A stretch of DNA of 38,563 bases from Ferrimicrobium sp. (GCF_027319265.1 NZ_DAHVNP010000004.1:1-38563); one strand, 5' to 3'; shown: positions 16,874 through 25,498, numbered from the stretch's first letter. The notes: generated from the letters alone by a model not told the origin. Program-made: numbers and translations.

Positions 16874-16893
16874 TCAGAACCGAACGGTTCTGA
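16874..16893. promoter_or_regulatory. 20-bp palindrome between ffs and tRNA-Ser
   Basis: TCAGAACCGAACGGTTCTGA has 9-bp perfect arms around AA. It lies in the divergent promoter region of the SRP RNA and tRNA-Ser(GGA), ending 5 bases before the tRNA. It could be a protein-binding site or a short hairpin in the tRNA leader. Confidence 0.35.
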
Positions 16894-16898
16894 GACCC

Positions 16899-16983
16899 GG
16901 AGGGGTGCGAGAGCGGCCGAATCGGCGCGATTGGAAGTCGCGTGTGGGGCAACTCACCGTGGGTTCGAATCCCACCTCCTCCG
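16899..16983 (+). tRNA. tRNA-Ser(GGA)
   Basis: A class II tRNA. The acceptor stem GGAGGGG/CTCCTCC, the anticodon stem CGCGA/TCGCG with loop TTGGAAG (anticodon GGA), a long variable arm and the T arm GTGGGTTCGAATCCCAC are all present. The discriminator base is G and CCA is not encoded. It reads UCC and UCU. Confidence 0.97.
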
Positions 16984-16989
16984 CGCCTG

Positions 16990-17019
16990 AGCCAAGGGGT
17001 CACCAACGGCCCCTTGGCT
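16990..17019 (+). terminator. Hairpin after tRNA-Ser(GGA)
   Basis: AGCCAAGGGG and CCCCTTGGCT form a 10-bp stem around a 10-base loop, starting 6 bases after the tRNA. No long T tract follows, so termination efficiency is uncertain. It could also serve the convergent aldo/keto reductase gene. Confidence 0.5.
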
Positions 17020-17094
17020 TGAGCAACTGGTTCTTCGTCCGGCCTTGCCTGTCCATGGCTACAGACAGATGATGACCATTGCGCTCGGTCCCAC

Positions 17095-18039
17095 TTAAGC
17101 TGACGATGTGTCTCCTGCGGCACAGAGCGACCGTACTTCGCTCAACTCATCGGCCGTGAGCGTATGGGCCTTGGTGGCGACGTTGCGTTCCACCTGTGCC
17201 CTTGAGGTGGCCCCGGCAATCACGGAACTCACCTGCGACTCGCCGAGCAAGTATGCAAAGGCAAGATCCAAGAGCTCCATCCCATGGTCCCGCGCATAGT
17301 GATCGAGCTTCTCAATCAGATCCCAGGCAGCATTTTCGAGCTGCTGAGGGCGCGAGGCGAGTCGTGTACCAGAGACCGGCGCCACCCCTCGCTGAAACTT
17401 CCCCGTCAACAAACCTGAGGCCAATGGATAGAACGGCAGGATGCCCACACCATACTTCCTGGCCGCCGGCACCAGCTCCATCTCGATCGTTCGTTCCACT
17501 ATCGAGTAGTGGTTCTGTGCAGAGATGAATCGCTGCGTTCCTAACGTTCGTGCTATCAGCTCGGCTTCAACAAGTTGCCAACCAGCGAAGTTTGAGGATC
17601 CAACATAACGGATCTTGCCCTGATGGATCGCGTCGGTGAGCGCTGCAAGCGTCTCCTCGATCGGCGTCAGCGGATCAGGCTGGTGCAGCTGATAGAGATC
17701 GATGTGGTCGGTCTGCAGGCGGCGAAGAGAGGCCTCGAGCGCCCTCATCAGATAGCGCCGAGATCCACGCGCGACATCTCGATCACCCATATCCATGCCG
17801 AACTTGGTGGCAAGAACGATCTCATGTCGAAAGGGTTTGATCACCTCTCCCATGATCTCCTCTGAAGCACCGTTCCCACCATAGATATCGGCGGTGTCAA
17901 AGAGGGTGATGCCGGCCTCGAAGGCGGCAACGATCACCTCCTTTGATGGCTCAAACTCAAGTCGACCGCCGAAGTTGTTACAACCAAGACCAACCTCTGA
18001 CACCCGAAGACCCGACATCCCTAACTGACGAAACCTCAT
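17095..18039 (-). CDS. Aldo/keto reductase
   Basis: A 314-residue (beta/alpha)8 NADPH-dependent oxidoreductase. The catalytic tetrad is visible as Asp and Tyr in LFDTADIYGGN, Lys in VLATKFG and His in LYQLHQPD; the substrate is unknown. The start MRFRQLGMSGLRVSEVGLGC is the family N-terminus and is preceded by AGGAGGA; upstream in-frame codons back to 18102 overlap larC and look non-native. The gene follows larC by 37 bases on the same strand, so it may be co-transcribed with the nickel-cofactor genes, but a functional link is only guessed. Confidence 0.93.
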   Translation of the reverse strand: MRFRQLGMSGLRVSEVGLGCNNFGGRLEFEPSKEVIVAAFEAGITLFDTADIYGGNGASEEIMGEVIKPFRHEIVLATKFGMDMGDRDVARGSRRYLMRALEASLRRLQTDHIDLYQLHQPDPLTPIEETLAALTDAIHQGKIRYVGSSNFAGWQLVEAELIARTLGTQRFISAQNHYSIVERTIEMELVPAARKYGVGILPFYPLASGLLTGKFQRGVAPVSGTRLASRPQQLENAAWDLIEKLDHYARDHGMELLDLAFAYLLGESQVSSVIAGATSRAQVERNVATKAHTLTADELSEVRSLCAAGDTSSA

Positions 18040-18076
18040 CACTCCTCCTCGCTTCTCCTTATATTCAGTCCCGCTC

Positions 18077-19258
18077 TTACGCTCGTTCCGCATTACTGAC
18101 ACCGATCGACCGGTAGGTACCCATTACCCTGTCGCGCAGTTCGCCAAGAGACATGTTGAGCACCTGCGCCACCCGGCGCAGGTCTTCGAACTCTGGCTTC
18201 GCGCCAGCTGCGGTGACCTTGACCATCACCCTGTGGCCCTCGACCTCCACCTCCTGAAAGGAGGGGACAAGACGACGCCGCTGTTGAAGACGAAATCGAA
18301 CCCCTGAAGTACCGAGCAACCGTTGCACGCGGATGACCATCACATCCATCTCAGTTGGTTTCACAAGCACGGTAAGCAACACCCCGGGACGTGATTTCTT
18401 GCCAGTTGCTGGTGTCATGTAAGCATCGAGCGCACCAGCCTCCAACATCTCCTGGATGCAATTGCCCAACAGTTCACCGCTCACATCATCGAGGTAGGTC
18501 TCCACTACCCCCACGGTCTCCACAAGAGCAGCGTCATCGATCAGATCGTCAACAAGAACCACCTGACACACGTTTGCTAGCCCTGGAGTATCCCGTGTAC
18601 CTGCCCCATAACCCACGCCAGTGATCACGCCGTCGCCAGATCCATGAGGAAAGAGCGCAGCCAGCGCAGCCAGTAGGGCGGCACCGGTAGGCGTCACGCT
18701 CTCCTCGCCTGGTGCGGCCACCACCCGCAAGTTTGCTGCAGCAAGCAGCGACAGCACAGCTGGCCCTGGGAGGGGTAGTTGACCATGCGCCATTGCAAGC
18801 GACCCAAAATGAACGCCAATTGGCATAATCGAGACGATGTCAATACCAGCCCGAGCGCAGAGGTACGCGGTTCCCACCAAATCAACTAATGTGTCGACCG
18901 ATGCCAACTCGTGGAGGTGCACCGAGGACCCATGGACCTCCCCCTCCGCCGCCGCCAACAGGTCGAGTGCTTTGCGGGCGATGTGGATACCTGTCGTCTC
19001 ATCAAGAAGCCTCTTCACCCAGGACTGCAACTCAGCAAGCGAGAGCTTGGGTGCACCCTCTTGAATGTTGACCAAACAGTGGGTTGCACGCAGTGAGGAT
19101 CGATCGACGGCCTGGAAGTCGAGGGAACACCAATTGATTGCATTCAGTGGCGCGAAGAGTGCCTCCAACGCTTCGAAAGATTGCGTCGCGCTAGCCAATG
19201 CAGCCATCAACATGTCACCTGCCACGCCGTGGGCCGGGTTGATCACGAGCGTACGCAC
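18077..19258 (-). CDS. larC: Nickel-pincer cofactor biosynthesis protein LarC
   Basis: A 393-residue protein of the LarC family (formerly DUF111). LarC inserts Ni into the pyridinium dithiocarboxylate mononucleotide to complete the nickel-pincer nucleotide cofactor of lactate racemase and related LarA enzymes. The diagnostic N-terminus VRTLVINPAHGVAGDMLMAA and the central GVGYGAGTRD are present, followed by VVLVDDLIDD and the C-terminal ferredoxin-like half. In Lactobacillus larC is split by a programmed frameshift; here it is one continuous frame. The start is GTG at 19258, one base after the larB stop; the upstream 17 codons overlap larB. Confidence 0.92.
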   Translation of the reverse strand: MRTLVINPAHGVAGDMLMAALASATQSFEALEALFAPLNAINWCSLDFQAVDRSSLRATHCLVNIQEGAPKLSLAELQSWVKRLLDETTGIHIARKALDLLAAAEGEVHGSSVHLHELASVDTLVDLVGTAYLCARAGIDIVSIMPIGVHFGSLAMAHGQLPLPGPAVLSLLAAANLRVVAAPGEESVTPTGAALLAALAALFPHGSGDGVITGVGYGAGTRDTPGLANVCQVVLVDDLIDDAALVETVGVVETYLDDVSGELLGNCIQEMLEAGALDAYMTPATGKKSRPGVLLTVLVKPTEMDVMVIRVQRLLGTSGVRFRLQQRRRLVPSFQEVEVEGHRVMVKVTAAGAKPEFEDLRRVAQVLNMSLGELRDRVMGTYRSIGVSNAERA

Positions 19259-19259
19259 G

Positions 19260-19958
19260 TTAGCGCGGCCCGGTTCCCAAGATGCGAAGGGCCGCACATG
19301 CGGCACCAAAACCGTTATCGATCCCCATCACCATGAGACCCTGCGCACAAGACGCGAGCATCGAGGCCATGGCGGTCTCTCCTCCGCGCGCGACTCCATA
19401 ACCGACCGAGGTTGGCACTCCGATCACTGGCTGGGCAACCGATGCAGCAACCACGGTGGCGAGCGCGCCCTCGAATCCGGCAAGCACAATAAAAACCTCT
19501 GCGTCAGAGGCCTCATCAAGGGCCACCATCGTCCGCTCGATCGCACTCACCCCACAATCGAGAATCAATCGTGACTTGACCCCTAGCGCGGTGAGGACCG
19601 CCTGTGCCTCAAGTGCCATCACCCGATCAGAGGATCCCGCCGCAAGAATGGCAACCCTCGCCTCTTGGCCCAAACGCAATGGACGAGCGACCAAGGTGAG
19701 GTAGGGGCTTCCCTCGTCAATCGGTGGGAAAGCAAGCCAATCAGCACGATCAGCGACAAGCGGGAAGCGGCTGGGGTCGAATCGAGTAACGAGTACGGGG
19801 CCCTCCCCCTCGAGAGCAAATTCAACCATCTCGACAAGGGCCGCATCACTCTTACCCGTGGCAAAGATCGCCTCGGGGATCCCAATCCTTGCCCGGCGCC
19901 CGGCATCGTACCAGCCATAGTCACCCCGTCGGAGCCCATCGTTCGGATTTTCCTGCAC
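19260..19958 (-). CDS. larB: Nickel-pincer cofactor biosynthesis protein LarB
   Basis: A 232-residue LarB, related to PurE-type carboxylases. The family carboxylates and hydrolyses nicotinic acid adenine dinucleotide to start nickel-pincer cofactor synthesis. The C-terminal PurE-like domain shows VAILAAGSSD, LDCGVSAIERTM, VFIVLAGFEGALATVVAA and PVIGVPTSVGYG. The start is GTG with no usable ribosome site; TAGGCT 6 bases upstream suggests a leaderless transcript. It is divergent from pheA with 44 bases between the start codons. LarE (sulfur insertion) and LarA (the racemase) are not in this window. Confidence 0.92.
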   Translation of the reverse strand: MQENPNDGLRRGDYGWYDAGRRARIGIPEAIFATGKSDAALVEMVEFALEGEGPVLVTRFDPSRFPLVADRADWLAFPPIDEGSPYLTLVARPLRLGQEARVAILAAGSSDRVMALEAQAVLTALGVKSRLILDCGVSAIERTMVALDEASDAEVFIVLAGFEGALATVVAASVAQPVIGVPTSVGYGVARGGETAMASMLASCAQGLMVMGIDNGFGAACAALRILGTGPR

Positions 19959-19964
19959 CCTTTG

Positions 19965-19996
19965 AGCCTACCGGGCAAGGTGACTCCGGCTAGTCT
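19965..19996. promoter_or_regulatory. Divergent larB/pheA promoter region
   Basis: TAGGCT on the minus strand (19965-19970) lies 6 bases from the larB GTG. TAGTCT on the plus strand (19991-19996) lies 6 bases from the pheA ATG. Both genes lack Shine-Dalgarno sequences, so both may be leaderless from this 44-base interval. No convincing -35 elements at 16-18 bases. Confidence 0.35.
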
Positions 19997-20002
19997 CCTC
20001 CT

Positions 20003-20938
20003 ATGGACGAACCTCACCCAGTGCGTATCGCCTACCTCGGTCCAGTAGGGACCTTCACCGAGGAGGCATTGATCGAATTCATGGGAACACGCAGTTACGA
20101 TGGGCTCCCGCGCCCGACCATCGAGGACGTCCTCTCCGACGTCGCCGCTGGAGACTGCGACTACGGCTTTGTGCCGATCGAGAACTCGATCGAAGGGACC
20201 GTAACCCCAACCCTGGATGCCCTGATTTTTCGCTTTCGACTCCACATCTATGCGGAGTTCATCCTCCCGGTACGCCAGCAGCTCATCGCCGCCAAAGGTG
20301 CCAAACTTGAGGAGATTGGGGCCGTCTATTCGTACGCCCATGCCCTCGCACAGGTGGGTCGTTTCCTCCGGGATCAGCTGCCGAAAACCGAGCTCCACCA
20401 CACAGATTCAACCGCTGAAGCGGTGCGCATTGTCGCCGACACCAAGACGAAGTCGATCGCCGCGATCGGGCCGAGACGTGCCGCTGAGCTCTACGGTCTC
20501 GATGTGCTCATCGCCGACATCGACGACCATGCTGCCAACTCCACGCGTTTTCTTCTCCTCAACAACGACACGATCCCGCAGCCAACCGGACACGACAAGA
20601 CCAGTATCGTCTGCTTTCAAGTTGAGGATCGCCCAGGCTCCCTCCTCTCCATTCTGGCGGAGATTGCCTCACGGGGCATCAACCTCACCAAACTAGAGTC
20701 TCGTCCGACCAAAACTGGGATCGGCATCTACTGCTTCGCGATCGACTTTGAGGGCCATATCGCCGATCAGGCCGTCCAAGAGGTGATCAGTGATCTCAAT
20801 CGCTACTTGGGTCATGTCAAGTTTTTGGGATCGTATCCCACCTTCGCCGATCGGCATGCTCGTGCGGAACTCCAGCCAACCCCTGACCCGCTGATCAGCG
20901 AACTCCTCGGACAGATCGAAGCGACACCCTCTCACTGA
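20003..20938 (+). CDS. pheA: Prephenate dehydratase
   Basis: A 311-residue stand-alone prephenate dehydratase converting prephenate to phenylpyruvate in phenylalanine synthesis. The catalytic domain (about 1-185) starts IAYLGPVGTFTEEAL and contains GFVPIENSIEGTV and the NSTRFLLL motif (Thr-Arg-Phe, catalytic Thr). An ACT domain (about 200-285) with GSLLSILAEIASRGINLTK and ESRP is the phenylalanine-binding feedback site. No chorismate mutase domain is fused. Start ATG at 20003 is supported by the -10-like TAGTCT 6 bases upstream. Confidence 0.95.
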   Translation: MDEPHPVRIAYLGPVGTFTEEALIEFMGTRSYDGLPRPTIEDVLSDVAAGDCDYGFVPIENSIEGTVTPTLDALIFRFRLHIYAEFILPVRQQLIAAKGAKLEEIGAVYSYAHALAQVGRFLRDQLPKTELHHTDSTAEAVRIVADTKTKSIAAIGPRRAAELYGLDVLIADIDDHAANSTRFLLLNNDTIPQPTGHDKTSIVCFQVEDRPGSLLSILAEIASRGINLTKLESRPTKTGIGIYCFAIDFEGHIADQAVQEVISDLNRYLGHVKFLGSYPTFADRHARAELQPTPDPLISELLGQIEATPSH

Positions 20939-20987
20939 CCCAGATGCCCTGCCTCCCGTGCCGAGGCTCTAGTATGTTTTTGCACGC

Positions 20988-21071
20988 GGAGGGATGGCAG
21001 AGCGGACGAATGCGAAGCACTTGAAATGCTTTGGGCCAAAAGCCTCGTGGGTTCGAATCCTACTCCCTCCG
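20988..21071 (+). tRNA. tRNA-Ser(TGA)
   Basis: A class II tRNA. The acceptor stem GGAGGGA pairs with TCCCTCC, the anticodon stem is AAGCA/TGCTT with loop CTTGAAA (anticodon TGA), and a long variable arm and the T arm GTGGGTTCGAATCCTAC follow. Discriminator G, no encoded CCA. TAGTAT at 20970-20975 is a plausible -10. It reads UCA and probably other UCN codons. Confidence 0.96.
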
Positions 21072-21116
21072 CCACTCCCCTGCACCAAATGGTCACAACC
21101 CTCTCAAAACGAGAGA

Positions 21117-21145
21117 GAGCTGCACGGGGAAACCCCGCGCAGCTC
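21117..21145. terminator. Hairpin between convergent tRNA-Ser(TGA) and sedolisin
   Basis: GAGCTGC-A-CGGGG-AAA-CCCCG-C-GCAGCTC forms a 12-bp stem with one mismatch and a three-base loop. It lies between two convergent genes, so it could end transcripts from either side. There is no strong T run. Confidence 0.55.
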
Positions 21146-21174
21146 ATCTCACATGCTGTTGCTGGCAACTAGGC

Positions 21175-23325
21175 CTAGGCCCCAGAACCACCAGTAGCTG
21201 TTGCAAAATCACTCAATAGCTTCAACAAGTTCGCATACCCAAGCCCTGACCCAGGGTTATAGATCGCCCCTGGTGTGCCCGTGTAGTAGTCGTTAGTGTT
21301 GGTGAACTCGCCACTGATATTAAGGGTCTTCCCATGATACATACCTGAGTAGTAGCTCGAACCATAGACCGTGTTGGAGTCCAACGGATGGAAGGGCGAA
21401 TTGGTCGACTCTGCGAACCGATAGATATTCGGGTTCCAGAATCCAATTCGGTGTCCCAATGCACTCTCGTAATCAGCGGTAACCGCGTTGAGCTGAGGTC
21501 CGATGAAACTCGTCCCACCGAAGTCCTCATAGGCGGACCCATAAACCGCCTGGAACTGAGGATCATAGGTGATGTACCCAGTCTGTGGATCTGCGTTGAA
21601 GGCCACGTCAGGGGTAGCACGGAATCCAGCATTGATGTTTCCGGTGCTGAGCGTCGGTGCCGGGTTGAGCGTAAAGCTCGTTGGAAGTACCAGATTTGTC
21701 GGAGCAATCGCCTCATAGGATGTCGGGTTGATGAACTCGTAGTCAGAGTACGTGTCAGCACCGGTTCCATCTTGATACGAAGGACTCCCAAAGAAGGTAC
21801 TATAGCCCCCTCCCGATCCAACGATCAGCTCACCAGCGGCAGCGGTCTCGTTCTTTGCACCAAGAGCCTGATACATCGGCCACAGATAGTCCCATCCCCA
21901 CGTCAGCTGCTTGGGGATATTGACCTCTTCATAACCCGTCGTGGTCACGGTACCAGTTTTGCTGGTTTTGGTGATGGGATAGACCTGGCTACCGGGAAGC
22001 GTGGTCCCACCCACAGAGGTGACGTATGGCGAGTCCTCAGGACTATCGACACCGAGGTTATAGGTGCCGATGTCGCCAGTTGGGTCATAGGCACCCTGGT
22101 CTCCGGAGGCGACAAAGTCAGACTGGCCTTGGGCTGCTGACTCCAAGAACGCCTGATTGAAGGCGGCAGCGTACCCTGGGGACTCCTGTGCAGCAGCAAC
22201 CGCGTACTGGATCGCCGTCTCGGACTCGCCCCAACTCGCCGAGAGTGAACCGGCGACATTCTGGCTTGCACCCTCGTAGAAGGCATCGACAAAGCCGTAG
22301 TCAGTGTTTGGAGCCTGATAGACGACGATGTTGGCCTGGGGCGCAATGGCACCCGACTGCTCCACATCAATCGTGGTCTCATCAGAGCCATTATTGAGGC
22401 TCACCGCGCCGGAACCACCGTCGACATTGACAAGGGTTATCCGACTCTGGGACGCCGCTGTCGACGAGAGACCAGCGACATTCTGCCAGAAGTAGGCAGG
22501 GACCGCTGGGTCGACACTTGCGAGCGTGACGATCCCCATCGTCTGCCCCTGGCCTTGATTGCCTGCAGTCAACACTTTACTCAGGTGATAATCAGACTCG
22601 AACGCCTGGGGCAACTGCGATATCGGAGCTGTGCCGGTCGGAATGGTGCCTCCTGCAGCCATCGTCGATCCTGGGACCGCCTCTGGCTTTGCTGGAACGG
22701 AAAGCGACGCATAGGGTGCGTAGTTAGTCAACCCCAACACCGCCTCGATATTTGCGGCGAGGCTTGCTGGCAACTGTGGGTTCGTCGAGCTCGCAAATAC
22801 CTGCTGCGTCTGTCCAGTAGCCCCTGTCGATCCTCCCACAGAAGCCGTCCCAGACGTTGGCACCGAATAGTTGTTAAAGAGCACCGAGAGCGCGTTCTGA
22901 TATTGCGCTGCGGTGCCCTGCGAGGTCACATCGAGCATATCGTTCATGCACTGGGTTTTGATGCCAAACGAATTGAGATAGTCAATGAGTTGGTTGACAT
23001 ATTGTCGAGTCTGACCGTACTCCTGGGCAAACTCCTTCGTGGTCAAATACGGCCCGGTCCACCCCGCATCCACTTGACTCTGAAGCGCCGCAATATTACG
23101 ACCCTTCAGGATGAACGATACGCGCATCTGCGTCGAGGTAGCGGTCGTGCCTGTCGGTGTGGACTTAGCGGCGATAGCCGGTGCAAGGCCGCCAGGAACC
23201 GTCACCTTCGGTGCAGCTTGGGCGGCCGTTAGTGAACTCGCCGGCGAAGTCACCGCCATCGTTGCAATTCCGAGCATTCCCGCTGCACCAAGCGTGACAG
23301 CATGCCTCGTAAACCTCTTCTTCAA
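21175..23325 (-). CDS. Secreted sedolisin (pro-kumamolisin-like S53 protease)
   Basis: A 716-residue exported acid endopeptidase. Residues 1-35 form a signal peptide (KKRFTR, then a hydrophobic core, ending SLTAAQA). A pro-domain extends to about residue 200 (QVDAGWTGPYLTTKEFAQEYG, DYLNSFGIKT). The catalytic Glu316 and Asp320 lie in DETTIDVEQSG, the oxyanion Asp409 in VASGDQGAYD and the nucleophile Ser606 in FGGTSFIGPQ. The usual C-terminal calcium loop is only loosely recognisable (NDYYTG, then YNPGSGLGYANLL). The start is taken as TTG at 23325 because GGAGGGG lies 5 bases upstream and MKKRF is a normal signal-peptide beginning; ATG 23340 is the alternative. Such enzymes work at low pH, fitting an acidophile. 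Confidence 0.93.
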   Translation of the reverse strand: MKKRFTRHAVTLGAAGMLGIATMAVTSPASSLTAAQAAPKVTVPGGLAPAIAAKSTPTGTTATSTQMRVSFILKGRNIAALQSQVDAGWTGPYLTTKEFAQEYGQTRQYVNQLIDYLNSFGIKTQCMNDMLDVTSQGTAAQYQNALSVLFNNYSVPTSGTASVGGSTGATGQTQQVFASSTNPQLPASLAANIEAVLGLTNYAPYASLSVPAKPEAVPGSTMAAGGTIPTGTAPISQLPQAFESDYHLSKVLTAGNQGQGQTMGIVTLASVDPAVPAYFWQNVAGLSSTAASQSRITLVNVDGGSGAVSLNNGSDETTIDVEQSGAIAPQANIVVYQAPNTDYGFVDAFYEGASQNVAGSLSASWGESETAIQYAVAAAQESPGYAAAFNQAFLESAAQGQSDFVASGDQGAYDPTGDIGTYNLGVDSPEDSPYVTSVGGTTLPGSQVYPITKTSKTGTVTTTGYEEVNIPKQLTWGWDYLWPMYQALGAKNETAAAGELIVGSGGGYSTFFGSPSYQDGTGADTYSDYEFINPTSYEAIAPTNLVLPTSFTLNPAPTLSTGNINAGFRATPDVAFNADPQTGYITYDPQFQAVYGSAYEDFGGTSFIGPQLNAVTADYESALGHRIGFWNPNIYRFAESTNSPFHPLDSNTVYGSSYYSGMYHGKTLNISGEFTNTNDYYTGTPGAIYNPGSGLGYANLLKLLSDFATATGGSGA

Positions 23326-23483
23326 TGGAACCCCCTCCATACATGTCACTCGATACAAGATCGAGATCACCAGCGCGCCAACAACACGACGCTGTCGCAA
23401 CACTATCAGAAGAGTCAGAGAAAAGTGAGCAGAAAGGTGAAAACTCGCAACTTTTCTTGCTAGTACGCCCTTACAGGCCAGAT

Positions 23484-24758
23484 CTACTGCATGAGAAGTC
23501 GTGGCGCCTCATCGGAGCCAACCGTGAAGTGGTAGAAACTATCGACCGAACCCTCCGCCTTGAGCTCCTCCGCTGCCAAGGCGAGTCGCTTCATCGGTGA
23601 ACGCGCACCACTCTGATGGGCCAAGAGCGTGACGAGAAACCCCTCACGCCGGAAATGACGCGCCTTGCTCAGTGCCTCCGCGGTCTGGTTTTCTGGCTCA
23701 AAGATGACGGTGAGTCGACGCGACCCTGTCTCTCGCAAGAGTCCAAGCTCCTCCACCAGACCTACCACCCGTTCAAAACCCAACGAGACACCACATGCGG
23801 GCGTGTCCGTACCAAAACGAGCGAGGAGTAGATCGTAGCGCCCACCTCCTCCGATCGAACCCGACCACTGAGGATGGATAATCTCATAGACCGTTGAGGT
23901 GTAATACCCGATCCCTCGAACGATCAAGGGATCAAAAATGACTGGGACATCACGGACGGAGGTAGTCACGTGCTGCTGAATGGCAGCGAGGTTCGCGATC
24001 AACTCTTTGGGCACCCCAAGGTCTGCCAAAGCCTTCAGGCTTGCAGCGTCACTCAATTGACCAAGCACCGTCACCAGGCGAGTCGAATGCTCCGTGCTGA
24101 TACCTTTGGATTCGAGTTCAGCCACGACCTCGGCGACGCTCTGCTTGTCTAACTTATCAAGAGCGATCATCGCGGTCGAGTAGAGATCCTTGGGTATCTC
24201 CAGCTTGCCAAGAATAAACTCAAGAATCCTTCGATCGTTCAGATGGATCTCAAACCCTTCAAGACCGATCTTGTGTAGCGCAGAGGTGGCGGCGATCAGT
24301 AGCTGAACCTCGGCTAAGAAACTCGGATCTCCAAGTACGTCGATATCAGTCTGCAAAAACTGTCGAAAGCGCCCGCGTTGGGGTCGTTCCGCCCGAAAGA
24401 CCGGTCCGAGCTGCATCGCATAGAACGGCTTGGGTAGCTTTGACTGGTTGATCGAGTAAAAACGCGCTAGGGGAACGGTGAGATCAAAACGCAGTGCAGC
24501 ATCAGCGAGGTCCTCTCCTGACCCAGCGATCGCTGTGTCAAGGCGTTCACCACGTTTGAGCACCTTGAACATCAATTTTTCATTCTCACCGGCACCCGAG
24601 CTGGTCAGCGTCTCCAGGGTTTCAACGACAGGCGTCTCGATCTCGAAAAATCCGTGCTGACGATACGCTTCGCGAATAACCCCCAAAGTGTGGAGTCGGA
24701 CTCCGGCTTCACCTGGCAGAATATCTCTCATTCCCCTCATCGGGCGAGGCGCTTGCAT
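23484..24758 (-). CDS. hisS: Histidyl-tRNA synthetase
   Basis: A 424-residue class II synthetase charging tRNA-His. Visible are PMRGMRDILPGE (N-terminal motif 1 region), RFDLTVPLARF, motif 2 GPVFRAERPQRGRFRQFLQ followed by DIDVLG, the histidine-specific LIVRGIGYYTSTVYEI, motif 3 near GVSLGFERVVGL, and the C-terminal anticodon-binding domain. AGGAGG precedes the ATG at 24758. The histidine-A block reads GIGYYTS where many enzymes have GLDYYT, a moderate deviation. The sedolisin lies downstream on the same strand but 158 bases away, so it is probably a separate unit. Confidence 0.96.
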   Translation of the reverse strand: MQAPRPMRGMRDILPGEAGVRLHTLGVIREAYRQHGFFEIETPVVETLETLTSSGAGENEKLMFKVLKRGERLDTAIAGSGEDLADAALRFDLTVPLARFYSINQSKLPKPFYAMQLGPVFRAERPQRGRFRQFLQTDIDVLGDPSFLAEVQLLIAATSALHKIGLEGFEIHLNDRRILEFILGKLEIPKDLYSTAMIALDKLDKQSVAEVVAELESKGISTEHSTRLVTVLGQLSDAASLKALADLGVPKELIANLAAIQQHVTTSVRDVPVIFDPLIVRGIGYYTSTVYEIIHPQWSGSIGGGGRYDLLLARFGTDTPACGVSLGFERVVGLVEELGLLRETGSRRLTVIFEPENQTAEALSKARHFRREGFLVTLLAHQSGARSPMKRLALAAEELKAEGSVDSFYHFTVGSDEAPRLLMQ

Positions 24759-24907
24759 AGTTACCTCCTACCCAAATCCTAAGGCGGATATGAGGATTCC
24801 AGTCCCCTTGGCGCCATCCAACAGGAATACATCCCCCTTCCCTTTGTTGACGTTGCCAACGATTATCGTCCAATCGACGGTGATCGAACCGAAGGGGAGG
24901 AATAAAT

Positions 24908-25498
24908 ATGAATATCCGATTAGCAGCCATAGGTTTGGGCCTTGCCGGTCTGACCCTTGCCGCCTGCGGGTCGAGTAGCTCGACCACCAGCTCATCATCG
25001 AGCTCGAACAAATCTTCCGCATCGAGCACAACAGCAAAGAGTTCTAACGCCTCAACCATCACGAGTGGCGCCACCGTCGCCACCTCGAGCTCCTCTGGTT
25101 ATGGCACGATACTGACCTCAAAGGCCGGCCAAACCTACTACCTCTTTACCGGCGACACCAAGGGCAAATCCAACTGCACCGGCGCCTGCGCGAAGGCCTG
25201 GCCCCCGGTGGTCGGCTCGCCGGCGGTCTCCGGCGGGGCGTCATCGAAGTTAGTCGGAACGATCACCCGGGCCAATGGTCAAAAGCAGGTGACCTATGAT
25301 GGCCATCCTCTCTATACGTTCGCCAGCGACACTGGTCCGCACCAAATCAATGGAGAGGGCATCAACGCCTTTGGAGGCCATTGGTACGTTATCAGCCCAA
25401 CCGGCAAAGCGATCACCTCGTCGGGTGGAGGATCAACCTATGCCTCCACAACCTCGACCGGCTCTAGCACGAGCTCGAAGTCAGGAAGCGGTTGGTAA
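24908..25498 (+). CDS. Secreted lipoprotein with Yx(F/W/Y)xxD repeats (COG4315-like)
   Basis: A 196-residue predicted lipoprotein. The signal peptide ends in the lipobox LTLAAC, placing the Cys at about residue 20. A Ser/Thr-rich tether of about 45 residues follows. The folded domain has two copies of the YxFxxD-type motif (YYLFTGD and HPLYTFASD) and the CTGACAKAWPPV Cys motif typical of COG4315 proteins, with a Ser/Gly-rich tail. Function of the family is not established; some members are near redox or electron-transfer genes. A strong GGGGAGG ribosome site precedes the ATG. It stands alone, convergent to the permease gene. Confidence 0.88.
   Translation: MNIRLAAIGLGLAGLTLAACGSSSSTTSSSSSSNKSSASSTTAKSSNASTITSGATVATSSSSGYGTILTSKAGQTYYLFTGDTKGKSNCTGACAKAWPPVVGSPAVSGGASSKLVGTITRANGQKQVTYDGHPLYTFASDTGPHQINGEGINAFGGHWYVISPTGKAITSSGGGSTYASTTSTGSSTSSKSGSGW

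Noticed and set aside
19619-20401. 260-codon minus-strand frame across larB and pheA
   Set aside because: It overlaps two well-supported genes and has no family resemblance.
20994-21197. Plus-strand frame beginning MAERTNAKHLKCFGPK
   Set aside because: It is a read-through of tRNA-Ser(TGA), not a protein gene.
22555-23232. 225-codon plus-strand frame opposite the sedolisin
   Set aside because: Antisense shadow with Arg/His/Cys-rich sequence and no ribosome site.
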